DNA from: Chitinophagaceae bacterium
GTDB taxonomy: Bacteria; Bacteroidota; Bacteroidia; Chitinophagales; Chitinophagaceae
Direction of reading: 5' to 3'
Assembly (NCBI GenBank): GCA_025455205.1
Contig: JALOMZ010000060.1
Location: 1 to 8,403, forward strand
DNA: 8,403 nucleotides
Part shown: one piece after another, positions 1-6,557 of the stretch
Layout of the letters: every line of letters starts with the position of its first letter
Numbering within the stretch: the stretch's first letter is position 1
Notes under the pieces: generated by a model
Told to the model about the DNA's origin: nothing
The model's input: only the letters and a program-made list of their open reading frames with translations
Database searches by the model: none
Made by a program: the position numbers and the translations under genes

Positions 1-137
1 CCATCTTTGATTTCGTCGCGTACTGAATAAAGCTGGATGCCAATTTTCTTGGGCTGGCCCTTGAAGCCAAAGGCCTGAGCTGTGGCGAGGGCAGCGGTAG
101 CCATGGTGGTGGTTTTTACGAATGTTCTTCTGTTCAT
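1..137 (-). CDS. Sugar phosphate isomerase/epimerase-like TIM-barrel protein, N-terminal fragment
   Basis: Only the first 45 codons lie in the window; the gene runs off the left edge. The ATG at 137 opens a twin-arginine-like leader (NRRTFVKTTT, then an Ala-rich hydrophobic stretch to about residue 24), which suggests export by the Tat route. After the leader comes KKIGIQLYSVRDEIKDG. The segment IGIQLYSVRD is the typical first beta strand of the xylose isomerase-like TIM-barrel family (sugar phosphate isomerases/epimerases) as found in Bacteroidota, where such exported proteins are common. The catalytic metal ligands lie further downstream and cannot be checked here. It is divergent from the DUF1801 gene, with only about 70 bp between the two starts. 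The substrate is unknown. The family call rests on one motif plus the leader. Confidence 0.72.
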   Translation of the reverse strand, partial: MNRRTFVKTTTMATAALATAQAFGFKGQPKKIGIQLYSVRDEIKD

Positions 138-207
138 ATGGAAAGCTTGTTGTTACTGTCCGTTACAATGGCTAAATTAAGGATCTGTAAGAACCCGGCA
201 CCACAAA
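138..207. promoter_or_regulatory. Divergent intergenic promoter region (candidate)
   Basis: This 70-bp gap separates two divergent genes and must hold their promoters unless they are further upstream. On the plus strand TTG (150-152) is followed after 20 nt by TAAATTAA (173-180), an imperfect match to the Bacteroidota -33/-7 pattern TTTG...TAnnTTTG. On the minus strand TTTG (complement of 204-207) precedes TAATTTAG, which matches seven of eight bases of the -7 box, but the spacer is long (about 24 nt). No clear Shine-Dalgarno precedes either start. The match is weak and the call is inferred mainly from gene arrangement. Confidence 0.3.
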
Positions 208-600
208 ATGCATCCACAGGTAAATGCCTATATCGAATCCCTGGAAAACCCGCAGCGCCAGATTGCAGAAGCCCTGCGCTACCTGATCCTCAACAACATA
301 CCGCAGGTGGAGGAACGGTACAGCTTTAAGATCCCGTTCTATCATTACTATGGCATGTTCTGCTACCTCAATGCCATTCCGGGCGGGGTGGAGCTGGGGC
401 TTTGCCGGGGCAAGGACCTGGTGCTGGCCTTTCCGCAACTGGAAATGGGCAAGCGTGTGATGGTGGCCGGCGTGAAGCTGTATGACACGCGCGACATCTC
501 TCGCCTCGACATCGTCCCCCTCTTGCTGGGCGCCGCCGCCTGGCAGGAAGAAGCCTTCAAGGCTCGCAAAACCTTTCTGAGGCAAGGAAGCAGGAAATAA
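208..600 (+). CDS. DUF1801 (YdhG-like) domain protein
   Basis: A complete 130-residue protein with no signal peptide, so probably cytoplasmic. The single domain spans about residues 15-120. The N-terminal helix (residues 5-30) is followed by VEERYSFKIPFYHYYGMFCYLNAI, which matches the usual DUF1801 pattern of an E/Y-rich strand, a conserved proline and an aromatic strand. LAFPQLEMGKRVMVAGVKL then fits the second half of the domain. Length is normal for the family (about 110-145 residues). Some relatives are called intracellular iron chaperone frataxin-like or YdhG proteins, but the biochemical role of most members is not settled and nothing in this copy decides it. The ATG at 208 has no good ribosome binding site, as is usual in Bacteroidota. 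The gene stands alone: it is divergent from the TIM-barrel gene and followed by a long repeat region. Confidence 0.8.
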   Translation: MHPQVNAYIESLENPQRQIAEALRYLILNNIPQVEERYSFKIPFYHYYGMFCYLNAIPGGVELGLCRGKDLVLAFPQLEMGKRVMVAGVKLYDTRDISRLDIVPLLLGAAAWQEEAFKARKTFLRQGSRK

Positions 601-775
601 ACCAAGGGTTGTAGGGTTTGAGGTGGATTGTCTTTGTTTCCCACCAAGGCCACCAAGAATCGCAAAGTCCATTATAGGGTCTCTTCGCGTAGCGAAAAAT
701 CCTCTGTGGTCTCTCGTTCTCGGCGGTAATTAACTCTGTGTTTCTCTGTGCCGTCGTGTCTCTGTGGTTCAAAAA

Positions 776-807
776 GTCCGAAAGACGGAAAGTCCGGAAG
801 TCCGGAA
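776..807 (+). repeat. Four tandem 8-bp units, array 1
   Basis: Four consecutive 8-bp units fit the pattern G-W-C-N-G-R-A-A: GTCCGAAA, GACGGAAA, GTCCGGAA, GTCCGGAA. The array sits directly after the CTCTGTGGTTCAAAAA part of the first large repeat copy and is nested inside the ~100-bp periodicity. Confidence 0.75.
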
Positions 808-876
808 GCATGTTGCGCAAGGCCTTTCCCTCTGTGTTGCTCTGTGCCAGCCTCCATCGCCTCTGTGGTTCAAAAA

Positions 877-908
877 GTCTGGAAGTCAGAAAGACCGAAA
901 GTCGGAAA
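877..908 (+). repeat. Four tandem 8-bp units, array 2
   Basis: Four 8-bp units of the same pattern as the array at 776-807 (GTCTGGAA, GTCAGAAA, GACCGAAA, GTCGGAAA), again immediately after CTCTGTGGTTCAAAAA. The unit number is the same in both copies although the unit sequences have diverged. Confidence 0.75.
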
Positions 909-966
909 GCAATGCGCTCCTGGCTCCTCTGTGCTGCCCTTATTCGCCTCTGTGGTTAAATAGATA

Positions 967-982
967 AGGCCTGACCAGGCCT
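967..982. promoter_or_regulatory. Palindrome AGGCCTG-AC-CAGGCCT upstream of the hydrolase gene
   Basis: Perfect 7-bp inverted arms separated by 2 bp, about 84 bp upstream of the hydrolase start and just after the repeat array. The spacer is too short for a good RNA hairpin, so a DNA-level binding site is possible. No regulator is known, and chance or repeat debris is also possible. Confidence 0.25.
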
Positions 983-1065
983 CTGCCATAAAAGGATCCC
1001 ACGCTGACCACAGCCCCGGAATAACGTCCAACCTCCGTATCTTACCGCTAAAACCATTGCCTGCC

Positions 1066-1920
1066 ATGGATCAACGCATCATCAACCTGTACGACGAGTA
1101 CACCCATAAACCCCTCAGCCGCTCTGTATTCCTGAAGAAGCTCACCACCCTGGTGGGCAGCACAGCAGCCGCCATGGCCATCCTGCCGCAACTGGAAGGC
1201 AACTACGCCATCGCCCAGACCAGGGAGGGCGAAGCCGGCCTGCATACAGAACGCATTACCTACAAAGCAGAAGGTGGCGATATGAAGGCCTATCTCGCCA
1301 AACCCGACAAGAAAGGCAAATTCCCCGGGGTGATTGTGATCCATGAGAACCGTGGCCTCAATGCCCATATTGAAGACGTCACCCGCCGCGCCGCCAGGGC
1401 CGGATACATTGCCCTGGGTGTGGATGCCCTGAGCCTGCTGGGTGGTACGCCCGCCAATGAAGACGAGGCCCGGGCCTTGTTCCAGAAGCTGGATGCCAAA
1501 CAAACCATTGCCAACTTTGCGGCAGCCGTTCCCTACCTGCAGGGACGCAAGGATTGCACCGGCAAGGTGGGCTGCGTGGGCTTCTGCTGGGGCGGCGCCA
1601 TGGCCAACAACCTGGCCATTCACGCTTCGGGTATGTTAGCCGCTGTGGCATTTTATGGCCGCCAGCCCGAGCTGGCCGATGTACCCAGGATCAAGGGGGC
1701 CGTGCAATTGCACTATGCCAGCCTGGATGAGCGCGTAAATGCCGGTGCTGCAGCTTATGAGGCCGCCCTCAAAGCCAATAATATTCCCTATGAATTCTAT
1801 ATGTACGAAGGCGTGAACCACGCCTTCCACAACGACACCTCTGCCGCCCGCTACAATGCCGATGCGGCGAAGCTTGCCTGGGAAAGAACCCTGGCGTTCT
1901 GGAAGAAGTACCTGGGATAG
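1066..1920 (+). CDS. Dienelactone hydrolase family protein (alpha/beta hydrolase)
   Basis: A 284-residue alpha/beta hydrolase of the dienelactone hydrolase family. I chose the ATG at 1066 over an in-frame TTG at 1057, because MDQRIINLYDEYTH is the usual opening of this long DLH subgroup. Residues 18-50 (LSRSVFLKKL followed by an Ala-rich stretch) look like an export or anchoring segment, as in other members with an N-terminal extension. The nucleophile is Cys174 in the elbow GFCWGG. Asp221 (YASLDERV) and His252 (GVNHAFHN) complete the Cys-Asp-His triad, and Glu94 in IHENRG matches the conserved family glutamate. The family hydrolyses dienelactones or related esters, but most members have unproven substrates. 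The catalytic set is complete, so the enzyme is probably active. A truncated palindromic repeat starts about 13 bp after the stop and may act as its terminator. Confidence 0.92.
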   Translation: MDQRIINLYDEYTHKPLSRSVFLKKLTTLVGSTAAAMAILPQLEGNYAIAQTREGEAGLHTERITYKAEGGDMKAYLAKPDKKGKFPGVIVIHENRGLNAHIEDVTRRAARAGYIALGVDALSLLGGTPANEDEARALFQKLDAKQTIANFAAAVPYLQGRKDCTGKVGCVGFCWGGAMANNLAIHASGMLAAVAFYGRQPELADVPRIKGAVQLHYASLDERVNAGAAAYEAALKANNIPYEFYMYEGVNHAFHNDTSAARYNADAAKLAWERTLAFWKKYLG

Positions 1921-1922
1921 GA

Positions 1923-1971
1923 CGGACTGTTTCGGTTCGTGAAGACACGAACCGAGGCGGGGGCCCAGCAT
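1923..1971. repeat. Palindromic element copy 1, truncated (REP-like hairpin)
   Basis: The hairpin GGTTCGTG-AAGA-CACGAACC (1934-1953), extended by TC/GA on its flanks to a 10-bp stem, is identical to the left hairpin of the 3021-3138 element. Homology starts upstream at CGGACTGTTTC and runs on through GGCGG to CAGCAT (ending 1971). It then stops, so the long inner hairpin is missing. The element begins within a few bases of the hydrolase stop codon and could serve as a transcription terminator, though no T-tract follows. Confidence 0.85.
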
Positions 1972-2021
1972 CAGATCCCGAACAATGGCATTGATCATGA
2001 AATCATCCTCCAAATCAACGC

Positions 2022-3008
2022 ATGAACAGGCGTGATCTTTTTGCACTGTTGGCGGCTGCTGCCGGTGCTTCGGGATTCCGGTTTCCGCAACAAGCCGGTA
2101 CGCTGGCGCAACCGGGCAGTTTTTCGCTCGACGGTCACCGGGTGCGGTTCTACCATCCCGGCATCAGGGAATGCTTCAGCATCATCATGCTGGCCGATAC
2201 GCACCTGTTCAGGGATGATGAGCGGGGCGAGGCCTTCAAGCCGTACAGCGGCCGCATGGCCAAAGCCTATAACAGGACGAAGCATTTTCTCACTAAGGAA
2301 GACACCGATCCGGAAGCCTGTTTTGAAAAGACGCTGCAGATAGCGCAGCAGGAACAGGCCCGGCTGGTGGCCCTGGTGGGCGATATCTTCAGCTTCCCTT
2401 CGGAAGCAGCCATCGAGTGGGCATCGCAAAAACTGAAAGCAGCCGGCCTGCCTTACTTGTATGTAGCAGGCAACCACGACTGGCATTATGAGGGTATGGA
2501 AGGGTCCCTGGCCTCCCTGCGGGCAACCTGGATAAGCAAGCGGCTGCTGCCACTCTATCAGCAGGATGATCCCATGATGTGCGTGCGCGAGATCGGTGGG
2601 GTGCGGCTGGTGGCACTGGACAATTCCAATTACCAGATCACTGAGGCGCAGCTGGCCTTCTTCCGGGCGCAGGTGGCCACTGGCCAGCCGATGGTGCTGA
2701 TGGTGCATATTCCGCTCTATGCCCCCGGGCGGCCGGTGGGATTTGGCTGCGGCCATCCCGACTGGGGCGCCAAAACAGACAAGAGCTACCAGCTGGAGCG
2801 GCGGGAACGCTGGCCAGAAGCAGGACATACCGAAACCACCATGGCGTTTTACCGCGAAGTGTGGTCGGCCCCAAACCTGCTGGGTGTGCTGGCGGGGCAT
2901 ATTCACCAACAATCACTGGACATTATCAATGGCCTACCGCAGGTGGTTACCTATGCCAATGCCAACGGAGCCTATCTGAAAGTGGAGTTTGTGCCGCAGA
3001 AGGCGTAA
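2022..3008 (+). CDS. Exported calcineurin-like metallophosphoesterase
   Basis: A 328-residue protein with a complete set of calcineurin-like phosphoesterase motifs: D59-x-H61 (LADTHLF), GD121 (LVGDIF), GN151-H152-D153 (VAGNHDWH), H229 (MVHIPLY) and GH293-x-H295 (LAGHIHQQ). Together these bind two metal ions and the phosphate ester. The N-terminus MNRRDLFALLAAAAG has an arginine pair before an Ala/Leu stretch, which suggests Tat export and action in the periplasm or at the surface. An insertion between the H229 and GHxH motifs (about residues 235-280) probably shapes substrate choice, which cannot be read from sequence. The gene follows the hydrolase in the same direction after about 100 bp that include a hairpin, so co-transcription is uncertain. 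A long palindromic element begins within 15 bp of its stop codon. Confidence 0.92.
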   Translation: MNRRDLFALLAAAAGASGFRFPQQAGTLAQPGSFSLDGHRVRFYHPGIRECFSIIMLADTHLFRDDERGEAFKPYSGRMAKAYNRTKHFLTKEDTDPEACFEKTLQIAQQEQARLVALVGDIFSFPSEAAIEWASQKLKAAGLPYLYVAGNHDWHYEGMEGSLASLRATWISKRLLPLYQQDDPMMCVREIGGVRLVALDNSNYQITEAQLAFFRAQVATGQPMVLMVHIPLYAPGRPVGFGCGHPDWGAKTDKSYQLERRERWPEAGHTETTMAFYREVWSAPNLLGVLAGHIHQQSLDIINGLPQVVTYANANGAYLKVEFVPQKA

Positions 3009-3009
3009 G

Positions 3010-3138
3010 CGGATTGTTTCGGTTCGTGAAGACACGAACCGAGGCGGAGCTTCAGCATGGTCTTGTATGCGGCATCCTTGTTTTCGCGCAGCGAAAACAA
3101 GGATGCCGTCTCCGCCCTGGTTCGTGTCTTCACGAACC
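3010..3138. repeat. Palindromic element copy 2, complete (RAYT-linked REP pair)
   Basis: Nested symmetry is plain. A 20-bp sequence at 3021-3040 is repeated exactly in inverted form at 3119-3138, and each is itself a hairpin with an 8-bp stem (GGTTCGTG/CACGAACC). Inside lies GGCGGAG (3043-3049) paired with CTCCGCC (3110-3116). Inside that, an 18-bp perfect stem (3070-3087 with 3091-3108) is closed by a three-base GCA loop. A 20-nt one-sided stretch (3050-3069) stays unpaired. This is the architecture of a REP doublet. It sits exactly between the convergent phosphoesterase and transposase genes, 12 bp and 17 bp from their stop codons, so it could terminate both. The nearby RAYT transposase is the likely enzyme that mobilises such elements (inference from family knowledge). 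Confidence 0.9.
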
Positions 3139-3155
3139 AGTGTTGAATGCTCCTG

Positions 3156-3710
3156 TCAAATCACTTCCCACAAATCCTGGAGAAAGGAAAAGTTCTTAAT
3201 ATCCTTTTCATAATACAAGGCGGAGGAGTATTTGTAATCACAGGGATCTTCTGCCAGTAGCCAATGCGGGGCTAATGGATTGAAATGCAGGTAGTTTAAT
3301 TTCTGCATGGCCACAGCCCGTGTGTATATTGGCACCGCAAGTGAATCACGCTGCCAGATTTCATGCTTTTTGTTTATGGCATCTACACGGAAGGCATGCT
3401 GCAAACCTTCTGCCCGTAACATGTTTAGTAAGCGGTGCGCCGTGTACTTCAGGAAGGAACCTTGTGCTGTTTCTTTACCATTCATGGCCAGTGTGCGCCA
3501 GATCATGTGCAAGTGGTTGGGCATGATTACAAAGGCATAAATCGCAGCTAGCTGATTCCTGGAGAGGTAATCAAGGGATTCAATGATAATGTCCTTGTGC
3601 GCATCATGCTTCATCAGGTGACGCCAGCCATTGATGGTGGCGGTCCAGAAATTCAGTTGTCCGGGTTCGATGTAGGATTTGCGAGGGCGCATAAATATTT
3701 TGTCAATCAT
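3156..3710 (-). CDS. REP-associated tyrosine transposase (RAYT), Y1/IS200-like HUH family
   Basis: A 184-residue single-domain transposase when started at the ATG at 3710; the ATG at 3692 is an alternative. The frame stays open upstream to 3788, but that part crosses a degenerate hairpin repeat and is unlikely to be native protein. The HUH metal-binding motif is present (VIMPNHLHMIW, His66 and His68). The segment NYLHFNPL carries a candidate catalytic tyrosine, Tyr140. The typical RAYT C-terminal signature follows as DYKYSSALYY. RAYTs nick and rejoin single-stranded DNA at REP hairpins and are usually single-copy domesticated genes rather than free insertion sequences. Here hairpins of one family flank the gene on both sides (3021-3138 and 3743-3777), which supports the pairing. 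The protein appears intact. The coding sequence looks more AT-rich than the enzyme genes to its left, which may reflect separate ancestry. Confidence 0.9.
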   Translation of the reverse strand: MIDKIFMRPRKSYIEPGQLNFWTATINGWRHLMKHDAHKDIIIESLDYLSRNQLAAIYAFVIMPNHLHMIWRTLAMNGKETAQGSFLKYTAHRLLNMLRAEGLQHAFRVDAINKKHEIWQRDSLAVPIYTRAVAMQKLNYLHFNPLAPHWLLAEDPCDYKYSSALYYEKDIKNFSFLQDLWEVI

Positions 3711-3742
3711 AGTTTTATTGCTTAGTTCATTTGGTCCAACGA

Positions 3743-3777
3743 GCATTCCGATTCGTTGAGACACGAACCGGGGATGC
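3743..3777. repeat. Degenerate palindromic element upstream of RAYT
   Basis: GATTCGT-TGAGAC-ACGAACC (3750-3769) is a mutated version of the hairpin in the other copies. It is enclosed by GCATTCC (3743-3749) and GGGATGC (3771-3777), which pair with one G-T wobble and one bulged base. It lies between the barrel gene stop and the RAYT start, giving the transposase a repeat on each side. Confidence 0.7.
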
Positions 3778-3784
3778 TGTTCCA

Positions 3785-6526
3785 TCACAACTCAATGCTG
3801 ATCCTGGCCTGTACAATTCTGGGCAGTATGGTGAGCCTGCTCTCAGTAATATTGGTGACGCTGATATGCCGCAACACAACCGCTGTTTCCCCCAGGATAT
3901 TTTGACCGGAAACAGAAAGCGAGCATCGCTTGCCGGCTTTATACATTAATGATCCGTCCATTTGATGGATGGGTATGCTGGTGCCAAAGCCGGACAGGTA
4001 ATAACGCAGCCCAACGATCCAACGGTTTTGCAGCGCATAGTTGAAAGTGCCTCCGGCTGATAGCTGATGGTTAAACCTGTGAATGACTGTATCGTTGATG
4101 GTGTTGCTGAACCAGCCGGTGTACACCAGCATCAGGGAAGCTTTGAATTGTTTCCCTGCTTTGACAACGGGTTCCAGCCGGTGGCTGATAACGGATAATT
4201 GCTGCTGTGTGAAAGTGCCGTTTACAACAGCCGGCAGAAACCTGCTGTTGAGGTTGGTTTGAAATACCATCCGGCTGTTGAATTTGGGCAATGACTTTTC
4301 GAAACGAAATGAAACACTGCCTTGGTGGGCGGAGGGCAGGTACACCGCTCTTGCATAAACATATTCCGGCACCAGGGAGGTGGAATCACTGAGCACATGC
4401 ATCGTTTTTGTGAAAGAGGCTGTGGCAAGCAGTACGATACCTTTTGCGAATGAGATGCGGGAATAAGTGATGCTGCAGCCGAGGTCTTCGGTAACCCGGG
4501 GTGCCACCGGATTATCGCGCAGGGAAGGCCCTCCGGAGAGGCTGGTCATTGGCAGCAACTGGGTGGTAGGCGCAAGATTACGGTTGTATTTTACTTCAAA
4601 ACTCCATTTACGGAACGGCTTTTTGCCCACGGTGCCACCAATCGCCAGTTGTCCTGCCGGGAATCCATAGTGGCTGCGACTGCTGGCTTCCTGTATGTTC
4701 AATTGGTGCATGGCCAGCCTGATTTCTGTATTCCATTGAAACGCTTTGCCGGGCCGTATCACGGAAGCATGTGACAAGCCGGTCTCCATACGCTGATAAT
4801 TGCCTGCATTGTGAATGGTGTTGACGGGAGGGGAAAATGTTGCCACACCTGCACTTGCTTGTGCGGCATTGAAGAAGGTTCCCCCATTCCAGTGGGTAAA
4901 CGCAGCCAGGGAGTGAATGACCTTGCCGGAGCGGATGAAATACTGCCATCGGAAGTTCAGCAGGCGATCCTGCATGGTGTGGGAACGCATATGCAGTGTG
5001 AACGAATCGGGCAGATGGAAATAGCCGTTCAGCCGTGAAGTGATGATACCAAGATCGTCGTTCTTGTGGAGCCAATGCAGGGAAGCGGTCAATTTCATTA
5101 CCTGGCGGGTGCCAGTCTTGAAGGTCTCGCTGCCGGAAACAGAGAAGTAATGGGCCACAAACCGGTTTTGCTCCTGAAGGCTGTCGGTGATGGCCCCGCT
5201 TGTTCGGTTTTCCAGGGTGTTGTTGAATTCGGATCGGGCCAAACGTATGGACCAGTTCCCCTGGTTGTTTTTGAGTTGGTCGTGGCTTATTTTGATATCT
5301 GCTTGTGTGTTATTCAAGCCGGCCAGTTGGGAACTGCGGGTGGCGGTATTCCAGGATTCCTGGGCGCCAGGCTGGTAGGTTGCCAGTTCCGAATTTTCCA
5401 ACTGCAACTGCTGCCTCACCTGCTGCCACCCGCCCAGCAGGTGGGTATGGCGGGCTACACGGCCGGCGGCGCTGCCTTGGAAACTGGCGTCGCAATTCCG
5501 GTTCCAATAGGAAGTGCGCAGGGATGGCGTTTGCAGAAAGCTGGTTGTAGGAAAGCTTTGCGGCAGATCGGCATGCGTTGTTTTTTCGGTAAAGCCGGTG
5601 AGGTTGGTGACTGAGCCAATGGCTGAACTGGCACCAGGCGGTTCACCCACATTGTTGGCTTCGGCGAATGCAGTACCCTTGATGGTGGGATGTACCAGCA
5701 AGGCATCAAGGTCAAGGCCATACCATCCTTGCGGGTTTGCCCCCATGTTGAGGCTCCCGCTGGGCCTGAAGCCGGGGTTATGTTCCACTTTGAGGTTCAG
5801 CGCCAATTCATCCCCTTCAAGAATGGTTTTCAGCAGCCGGTCTTCCCCATAGCGCTGTATGAGCTGCACTTCGGAAAACGACTTGCTGCTGAGTCCTTTT
5901 ACAAGCTGCTTATAGTCGGCGGTGGAGATCTGTTGTCCGTCGATGAGCACACGTGATATTTCCTTTCCATTGAACCTGACTGCGCCGCTTTCTGACACTT
6001 CAAAACCAGGCATGGCGGCCAGCAGGTCTTTCAGCTTTCGGGTATCTGGGTCCTCATAGTCCTGTCGCCGGAATATCAGGGTGTCCCCTTTTATCTGGGG
6101 CCTTTGGAGCCGGGGCTGTACCTGCACTTGCTGCAGGGTGGAATCAGCCGCTTCCCGGAGGTAAATGAACAAGGTGGAATCCTGCAACGCATGCAGCATG
6201 GCCGGCGGTATTGGCAGTTCAAATTTCCTGAAGCCTACATGGGTACATACCAGCAGGAGAGGCTCGCGGAGTGTTGTCTGCTGCGGCACCTGCAAACTGA
6301 AGCGGCCTTTTTCATCCGATTGGGTCATTCGGTGTACGCCATTGGGTCCGGTCAGGGAAATGGAGGCGCCAGGGAGAGATTGCGGATATTGCGCTTTAAT
6401 ATAAATAACCCCATGTATAATAATATCTGGTTGCGCCTCGGTATGAAGGAACGCTCCAGCCAGCAGCATCAGCAGCATTACGCCAATGGGTAATTGGCAA
6501 CGCGCTCCAGCACAGAAGATGTTCAT
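3785..6526 (-). CDS. Outer-membrane beta-barrel protein with carboxypeptidase-regulatory-like and plug domains (TonB-dependent receptor-like)
   Basis: A complete 913-residue protein. A signal peptide covers residues 1 to about 31 (hydrophobic IGVMLLMLLAGAFL, then TEA-Q). Residues 35-125 form a carboxypeptidase-regulatory-like beta-sandwich (GASISLTG, then DEKGRFSLQVP). Residues 140-240 resemble a TonB-receptor plug, with GDTLIF, LKDLLAAMPGFEV, VRFNGKEISRVLIDGQQI and VQLIQRYGEDRLLK. The rest, about 250-913, is alternating polar/hydrophobic strand sequence typical of a large barrel and ends in RISIEL. I see no obvious TonB box, so energy coupling is not proven. The protein is probably inserted in the outer membrane for uptake or transport of an unknown substrate. 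The gene starts 31 bp after the GLPGLI gene stop, so the two are very likely co-transcribed. Pairing of GLPGLI proteins with this kind of barrel is common in Bacteroidota (recalled). The substrate cannot be inferred. Confidence 0.88.
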   Translation of the reverse strand: MNIFCAGARCQLPIGVMLLMLLAGAFLHTEAQPDIIIHGVIYIKAQYPQSLPGASISLTGPNGVHRMTQSDEKGRFSLQVPQQTTLREPLLLVCTHVGFRKFELPIPPAMLHALQDSTLFIYLREAADSTLQQVQVQPRLQRPQIKGDTLIFRRQDYEDPDTRKLKDLLAAMPGFEVSESGAVRFNGKEISRVLIDGQQISTADYKQLVKGLSSKSFSEVQLIQRYGEDRLLKTILEGDELALNLKVEHNPGFRPSGSLNMGANPQGWYGLDLDALLVHPTIKGTAFAEANNVGEPPGASSAIGSVTNLTGFTEKTTHADLPQSFPTTSFLQTPSLRTSYWNRNCDASFQGSAAGRVARHTHLLGGWQQVRQQLQLENSELATYQPGAQESWNTATRSSQLAGLNNTQADIKISHDQLKNNQGNWSIRLARSEFNNTLENRTSGAITDSLQEQNRFVAHYFSVSGSETFKTGTRQVMKLTASLHWLHKNDDLGIITSRLNGYFHLPDSFTLHMRSHTMQDRLLNFRWQYFIRSGKVIHSLAAFTHWNGGTFFNAAQASAGVATFSPPVNTIHNAGNYQRMETGLSHASVIRPGKAFQWNTEIRLAMHQLNIQEASSRSHYGFPAGQLAIGGTVGKKPFRKWSFEVKYNRNLAPTTQLLPMTSLSGGPSLRDNPVAPRVTEDLGCSITYSRISFAKGIVLLATASFTKTMHVLSDSTSLVPEYVYARAVYLPSAHQGSVSFRFEKSLPKFNSRMVFQTNLNSRFLPAVVNGTFTQQQLSVISHRLEPVVKAGKQFKASLMLVYTGWFSNTINDTVIHRFNHQLSAGGTFNYALQNRWIVGLRYYLSGFGTSIPIHQMDGSLMYKAGKRCSLSVSGQNILGETAVVLRHISVTNITESRLTILPRIVQARISIEL

Positions 6527-6557
6527 CCTGCAGGATTTTCGAAACTCGGGGTTTCTT

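Larger units (their letters stand above)
641..960. repeat. Degenerate tandem repeat array (CTCTGTG...CTCTGTGGTTCAAAAAGTC units)
   Basis: This region fills most of the 465-bp gap between 600 and 1066, where I see no convincing gene. It opens with CCACCAAGG-CCACCAAG (641-657) and a small hairpin TTCGC-GTA-GCGAA (684-696). Then come three related copies starting with CTCTGTG at 734, 830 and 927 (spacing 96 and 97 bp). Each continues to CTCTGTGGTT at 760, 861 and 948. In the first two copies this runs into CAAAAAGTC and a short array of four 8-bp units. The third copy is truncated at 960. The CCACCAAG / CTCTGTGG vocabulary resembles dispersed intergenic repeats common in Bacteroidota and some other phyla (recalled, not searched). 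Short reading frames across it encode only repeat-derived, low-complexity peptides. Confidence 0.75.

Noticed and set aside
172..672. 166-codon minus-strand frame opposite the DUF1801 gene
   Set aside because: The plus-strand product matches DUF1801 over its whole length. The antisense frame runs into repeat sequence and has no recognisable domain.
641..960. CRISPR array
   Set aside because: Repeats are degenerate and the intervals between them are themselves related, without unique spacers or adjacent cas genes.
738..967. Several short plus-strand frames in the repeat array
   Set aside because: They translate the CTCTGTG and 8-bp repeats in three frames, giving Ser/Cys/Lys-rich low-complexity peptides with no family support.
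1048..1623. 191-codon minus-strand frame opposite the hydrolase
   Set aside because: It overlaps a gene with a complete Cys-Asp-His triad and shows no domain of its own.
1995..2912. 305-codon open frame on the minus strand opposite the metallophosphoesterase
   Set aside because: The plus-strand frame carries all metallophosphoesterase motifs. The antisense frame is Pro/His/Gly-rich with no recognisable domain and is a by-product of GC-rich codon use.
2861..3213. Short plus-strand frames across the phosphoesterase end and palindromic element 2
   Set aside because: They read the hairpin repeat as protein; the same type of peptide appears at 8025-8339 for element 3, which marks it as repeat translation.
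5066..5614. 182-codon plus-strand frame inside the barrel gene
   Set aside because: Antisense to a full-length, family-consistent barrel protein; composition is unlike a real protein.
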